From the NCBI GenBank assembly GCA_019009955.1, contig CM032228.1, positions 99,817,001-99,881,000 of the forward strand: 64,000 bases of DNA, in the 5' to 3' direction. Both the position numbers and the translations under genes were made by a program. Shown in pieces: positions 60,210 to 64,000 of this stretch. Each line of letters opens with the position of its first letter. Position 1 is the first letter of the stretch. Under the pieces are notes generated by a model. That model did no database searches. It was given only the letters and a program-made list of their open reading frames with translations, and was not told the DNA's origin. Origin of the DNA: Riptortus pedestris. Its lineage: Eukaryota; Arthropoda; Insecta; Hemiptera; Alydidae.

Positions 60210-61042
60210 TATTAAAATGTTTAATATTATTTATTTAATAATAAATAAAAACAGTTCATTAATCACAACATTATAAGTCATTGGATTTCGGCTCGGATCG
60301 TATTATGAAAGGAGCTGATTAGTTTAAGACAATATGAAAAATATTATTTTAAGTTGCCGTTCACGAATATTTGTGTGTATTGTGGCACCTAATTGATATT
60401 TAGTCGTTATTGCATATCTTCTCGGCTTCCTGGGAAGAAGAACCTAGTGGTAAATGACCAGAATCTTCATCATTTCTTTGCCGATCACAAAACGTTTGCA
60501 GAAGACTGTCGATAAGTAGTATCAGGAATGCACATCAATAGCCATCTGTGCTGGAGAAGGGGATACTCGTTAAATTTCTCTGCGTCAATAGAATAATTAC
60601 AGCAAATTAATATTAAAATAGTTAGAATTCGATTTTTATCAATATTCGTCATTTCGCCAATCAAGGAAACATCTTAAAGTTTCAATTCAGTTTTTTGTCG
60701 CTATTTCTTGTTCTGTGATACACAGGAGTAGGCCATTTTATAGAAGAAGTTAAAAAAATCACTAATGAATATATGCTTTTGCCAGGACTTGAGTGTTATA
60801 CCTACTCCATGCAGTATGTACTGCACATAGCGGATTCTAGCATTCAAGGTTGACATTCCCAACTCGAATGACAAAGCATTTCATGAGTTTAGTGCAATTT
60901 TTGACAGCTAATTCATAACTGAAGGCTTTGCTCCACTGAGTGTGAAAACTACTAGAGACAGACCTCGAATTAATTTGAGTGGTTTTAACATCAATCAGGG
61001 TGAAATACAAAGTATGATTAACCTTACCTGCGTATATAAAAT
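60210..61042. other. No gene seen
   Basis: AT-rich DNA with a TTTAATATTATTTATTTAAT run at the start; no frame or repeat recognised. Confidence 0.4.
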
Positions 61043-62927
61043 GAGGCGCTCAGAATAATAGTGGCCTAACCCCAAAAAGTAAGATTTGTGTAAAACCAAG
61101 TCAAACTTTGTCCTTAAATTGAACTATTTCTGTATATTTTATTTATGATAATTTAGTACTAAAAATTTGTCCTTATTAATAGTTTTGCTAGTGCTTTTTA
61201 AATGTAACGCCCAATTTCATGAACATTTATTAATTTATTAATAAAATGTGGGTTGGACCACTATAATATTAACCATTTCATTAATAAATATTAAAATCCT
61301 TAATATTAAAATTGCGGCTTAGGCCGCAAGGTTTAAAATTAATAAACACAACAATAACGCATAAAATATTTATTTTTCAAGTATAAAAACCTTTAATAGT
61401 TAAAATTACAAGTTTTTAATTTTAATCTTTGTCTTCTTCTAATTCGTTGTCACTCTCATCTATAGGAATCGTATCTGGGATGGACTGGCAGCTTAGAATT
61501 TTCTTGTAAAATTCGTATTCATAAGGTGGGATGAATTCCAGGAGACTTAGTAAATCTCTTTTCTTATTTTCCACAATTTTCTTCCCTTTGGAATATAGAA
61601 GGTCCAGCGTTTTCACTTCATCACATTTACACTGTAGAAAGGAACGTCTTCATTGTTTGAATATTTGTAGAAGATTGTTTGTGGTTTATTCTCCTCATAG
61701 TGCAACCACTGTATCTTCAACCATTCTTCTTTTTCCTCAACTTCCACCTCCTTGTTGTTTATTGAAGCTTTCTCTTTTTGTTTTTTTTTTATTGGTGATG
61801 TATAAAATCTTCTTGAAGGAAAAGGAATCATCTCTTTCCATTTTTTTTACCACAAATGGCGGTTTTCTCGCAGCTAGAATAATGAGTGTCCAGTCATCAG
61901 GGACATAAACTTCTGGATGATCCTTTTTTCAATCAAACCAAAGTCTAGGTCACATGCATGTATGTATGTCCTGACACAAGAAATTTCTGATCAATTTCTT
62001 TGCAGAAATATTTGGGAAATGTGACTAAATAATCACACAATGCAGCCAGCTTAATGTTCCTATTTTGGCCTCCACATTGGTCACTGTACATTATGAGCTT
62101 TGAGGTTCTAACATATTTTTCTATAAAATGTAGAATACATGAACCTATCTCTTCAGGACCCCTGGAAGCCACCGACTCATTCCAGAGGTACATGGAGGCT
62201 TCATTTGTTGATAGATTGTGGATTCCGAAATTATAGGTCCAGAGTTGGCGTTTGTAATAAACAGTGCCAGTCGAAAGAACACGGGGGGGGGGGGGTAGGT
62301 AACGTTTTCATGAGGTCAAGATCTTTATTCCTTGAATAATGTGATGTGTAAGAAGGAAACTTTTTTTTAAACTCAATTACTTTTTCAATCTTATGGTCAG
62401 GTGTTTTTCTATGTTCTGATGAATGTAAACCCCGTTTATCCTTGGAGGTGTGATTTTTGTGACGTTTTTGTGCAATAGGGCACGTGTTAATCTACCATCA
62501 CTTACAGCCAAGACATTTTTGAAAAAGATTATTTTATTCGCATGATTGCAGTATGGAAATAACTAAAAATAAGTATTTTGTACACTTACCTTCACTGTAA
62601 TTCATGTTTCAGAAGTTAATCTTGATTCTATAACTGAACAACAAACACTTGCTTAACAAACAACTCCAGTAAAGATTTGGCCCAAGCCAAAACTCGGAAC
62701 AACTGTTTTGTGGGTTAGGTCAATTATGTTGGTTAGGCCACTATATATTTTTCAAAGACCACCAAAACTGTTAGTTAAAAAACTAACTGCTGCTGCTATC
62801 TAGTGAAAATATTTAGAAGGTGGCTTCGGCCACTATACGGGTATATTTCATAGAACACATTATTCAGCTACAGATGCTAAAAATAAGTAAAATTTGAGGG
62901 TTGGGCCATTATAATACTGAGCGCCTC
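61043..62927 (-). mobile_element. DNA transposon with 30-bp inverted repeats
   Basis: Terminal inverted repeats start GAGGCGCTCAG and match over about 30 bp with four mismatches (GGCCTAACCC at one end, GGCCCAACCC at the other). They are flanked by AAAT on both sides (61,039-61,042 and 62,928-62,931), a probable 4-bp target duplication. Motifs of the GGTTRGGCCACTATAAT type recur inward from both ends (61,067; 61,249; 62,709; 62,733; 62,825; 62,899), likely transposase-binding sites. Between them lies a broken transposase-like gene on the minus strand. Confidence 0.85.
61423..62460 (-). pseudogene. Transposase-like protein (YSDxCGGQNRN family), frameshifted
   Basis: Minus-strand reading, in order: HYSRNKDLDLMKTLP, a gap with a G/C run (62,283-62,295), LWTYNFGIHNLSTNEASMY, NESVASRGPEEIGSCILHF, LIMYSDQCGGQNRNIKLAA and KFLVSGHTYM. 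After a frameshift near 61,955 comes CDLDFGLIEK, then in another frame DHPEVYVPDDWTLIILAARK, and finally KKRDLLSLLEFIPPYEYEFY with an acidic tail ESDNELEEDKD before TAA. This matches a widespread family in arthropods and cnidarians often annotated as uncharacterised (I recall the label DUF7869). The SD…GGQNR and GH segments suggest a nuclease-like core; that role is inference. Several frameshifts make it inactive. Confidence 0.82.
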
Positions 62928-63439
62928 AAATATTCCCAATATTGTATTAAAGATCAATGGACAGATTCATACCTATAATAACTACAAGAAATAATCATAA
63001 TCTTTGAAACGATTGTTATTATTGGTTTTAAAGATAAAAGTAAAATGTTTCTGTATATAAGCCACCATTAAGATAAACCTTTCAGTTTATCACTAATCAC
63101 AAGTTACTTTCGTTATGACTTTCGCACTTCAACTAGCTACAGAAAACGTACCCCAGACGAGTACTTGACGGGAAGTGGTTTCTTACGCTATATATAATCT
63201 GTTGAATGAGCTTCGCAAGTTTTTGAAACTTAATTAAACTGAAACTCATAGCTAAATCGTTTGCTTTCATCTTCTCTCCCAATCATTGCTTTGAGCCTGC
63301 CTTTGGTTATTCATGTTTACCTACTAAATTTCAACTAGGAAAGCCAAACTGGGAGCTTTAATTTATTTTAATCAATAAACGGTGAGCACATATGGCTTCT
63401 ACGAATAATGAGCCAAAGTAAACGAATACTCAATCAATA
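62928..63439. other. No gene seen
   Basis: AT-rich DNA after the transposon; nothing recognised. Confidence 0.4.
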
Positions 63440-63590
63440 GAATTTGACTTGGTATGCCTCGATAATCGGGCGATAGGAATTCATTTAGTGACGAAATCGT
63501 TAAATAAAATCCTTTGTCTCACTTTGGCTAGAAAAGAGTGGTGGCAATTAGCCTTAGTAGCATAAAGTGGACGTTAATAAATAACAAATA
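63440..63590 (+). repeat. SINE family A, head-decayed copy
   Basis: CGATAGGAATTCATTTAGTG, GTTAAATAAAATCCTTTGTC, CACTTTGGCTAGAAAAGAG, CATAAAGTGGACGTTAATAA. A second, minus-orientation piece follows at 63,640-63,755 (ACTAAGGAGTTTATTTAGCG). Confidence 0.75.
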
Positions 63591-63829
63591 ATTTAACATT
63601 TAATGATTACATAAAACTAAAGTAGTTTTATTAATTTAACACACTGCTACTATCGCCAATTTGGATGAGCCATCTACAGGTAAACTAATTTTATAGCCAT
63701 GGACTAAGGAGTTTATTTAGCGACTACGAAACTAATTAAATTCCTATAATTCGTATGTTGCTGGGTGTGGGAGTGCAGATCTGGGGAACAGGTATTAATA
63801 ACAAGAAGTCTTCCCACCAATTTCTTTAT

Positions 63830-63880
63830 TCAAGCACAAGGTCTTTCGGCACAAACGTCCCATCATCAGGTGCTAACAAC
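63830..63880 (-). repeat. Retroelement tail with hammerhead-like phrase
   Basis: On the minus strand CACCTGATGATGGGACGTTTG, then TGCCGAAAGACCTTGTGC. CTGATGA and GAAA frame a short stem (GGGAC/GTGCC, one mismatch). Such phrases are common in the tails of some arthropod retroelements. Cleavage ability is doubtful. Confidence 0.4.
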
Positions 63881-63962
63881 AAATAAAAAGAGAGACATGT
63901 TTAAGGCCATGTGATGTAACAAAAACTTACACCTGAAAAGTTTCAACCTAAACAAAATCACT

Positions 63963-64000
63963 AAAAGTCCGTCACGCAGGGGCTGCGTAAACTAAGCAGA
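63963..64000 (+). repeat. Family-1 repeat, first 38 bases
   Basis: AAAAGTCCGTCACGCAGGGG and CTAAGCAGA, cut by the window edge. It matches the start of the 27.6-kb copy. Confidence 0.85.

Overview
The window looks like AT-rich nuclear DNA of an invertebrate animal, most likely an arthropod. The reasons are spliceosomal introns, dense microsatellites, a tRNA-derived SINE family, Helitron-, piggyBac- and LINE-type transposons, and a short interstitial run of the arthropod-type telomere motif (CCTAA/TTAGG). The species cannot be read from the sequence; a copepod is only a guess. Nothing bacterial, no CRISPR array and no operon is present.

The main cellular gene is on the + strand and was assembled by eye from five exons: 21402-21633, 26972-27128, 35864-36064, 42256-42386 and 44567-44773. 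Each has GT-AG borders. At all four junctions the codon phase left by one exon is the phase needed by the next (AG|A, 0|0, 0|0, AG|C). The joined product, roughly 300 residues here, has a possible signal peptide, a middle region with few cysteines, five N-glycosylation sequons and a cysteine-rich C-terminal part (three Cys in exon 4, eight in exon 5). It reads like a secreted or extracellular protein of a family I cannot name with confidence. Exon 5 ends in an open phase, so the gene continues downstream. One candidate further exon lies at 52833-52893. The 5' end is not found.

Most of the rest is mobile DNA in introns and flanks. (1) A non-autonomous repeat, called family 1 here, occurs as about 17 full or partial copies. 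One end is a near-perfect palindrome (AGCtGATTTCCCTTAAGGGAAATCtGCT), the other is a conserved AAAAGTCCGTCACGCAGG block, with an AT microsatellite in the middle. A paralogous empty site at 26.7 kb shows its borders. (2) A tRNA-derived SINE family has about 14 copies, one with a perfect 13-bp target duplication. (3) One SINE copy at 20.0-21.4 kb has been hit twice, by another SINE-like unit and by a TA-flanked terminal-inverted-repeat element. (4) A Helitron-type element sits inside a family-1 copy at 8.3-9.5 kb, with a second copy at 59.6 kb. (5) A nearly full-length LINE (36.5-41.1 kb) has endonuclease, reverse transcriptase and RNase H domains, broken by three stop codons and a frameshift; a 5'-truncated fragment of another LINE lies at 34.9 kb. 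(6) There is a piggyBac transposase fragment at 1.3 kb and a 1-kb piggyBac-derived element with TTAA duplications at 43.3-44.3 kb. (7) A 1.9-kb DNA transposon at 61.0-62.9 kb encodes a broken transposase-like protein with the YSDxCGGQNRN motif.

Other structures are an 80-bp-arm foldback at 16.1 kb, shorter hairpins at 32.9 and 44.4 kb, a GC-rich promoter-like stretch at 50.9-51.1 kb, and GC-rich segments of unknown nature at 11.1-11.5, 14.3-14.6 and 53.1-54.5 kb. The stretches between are AT-rich and I see no gene in them.
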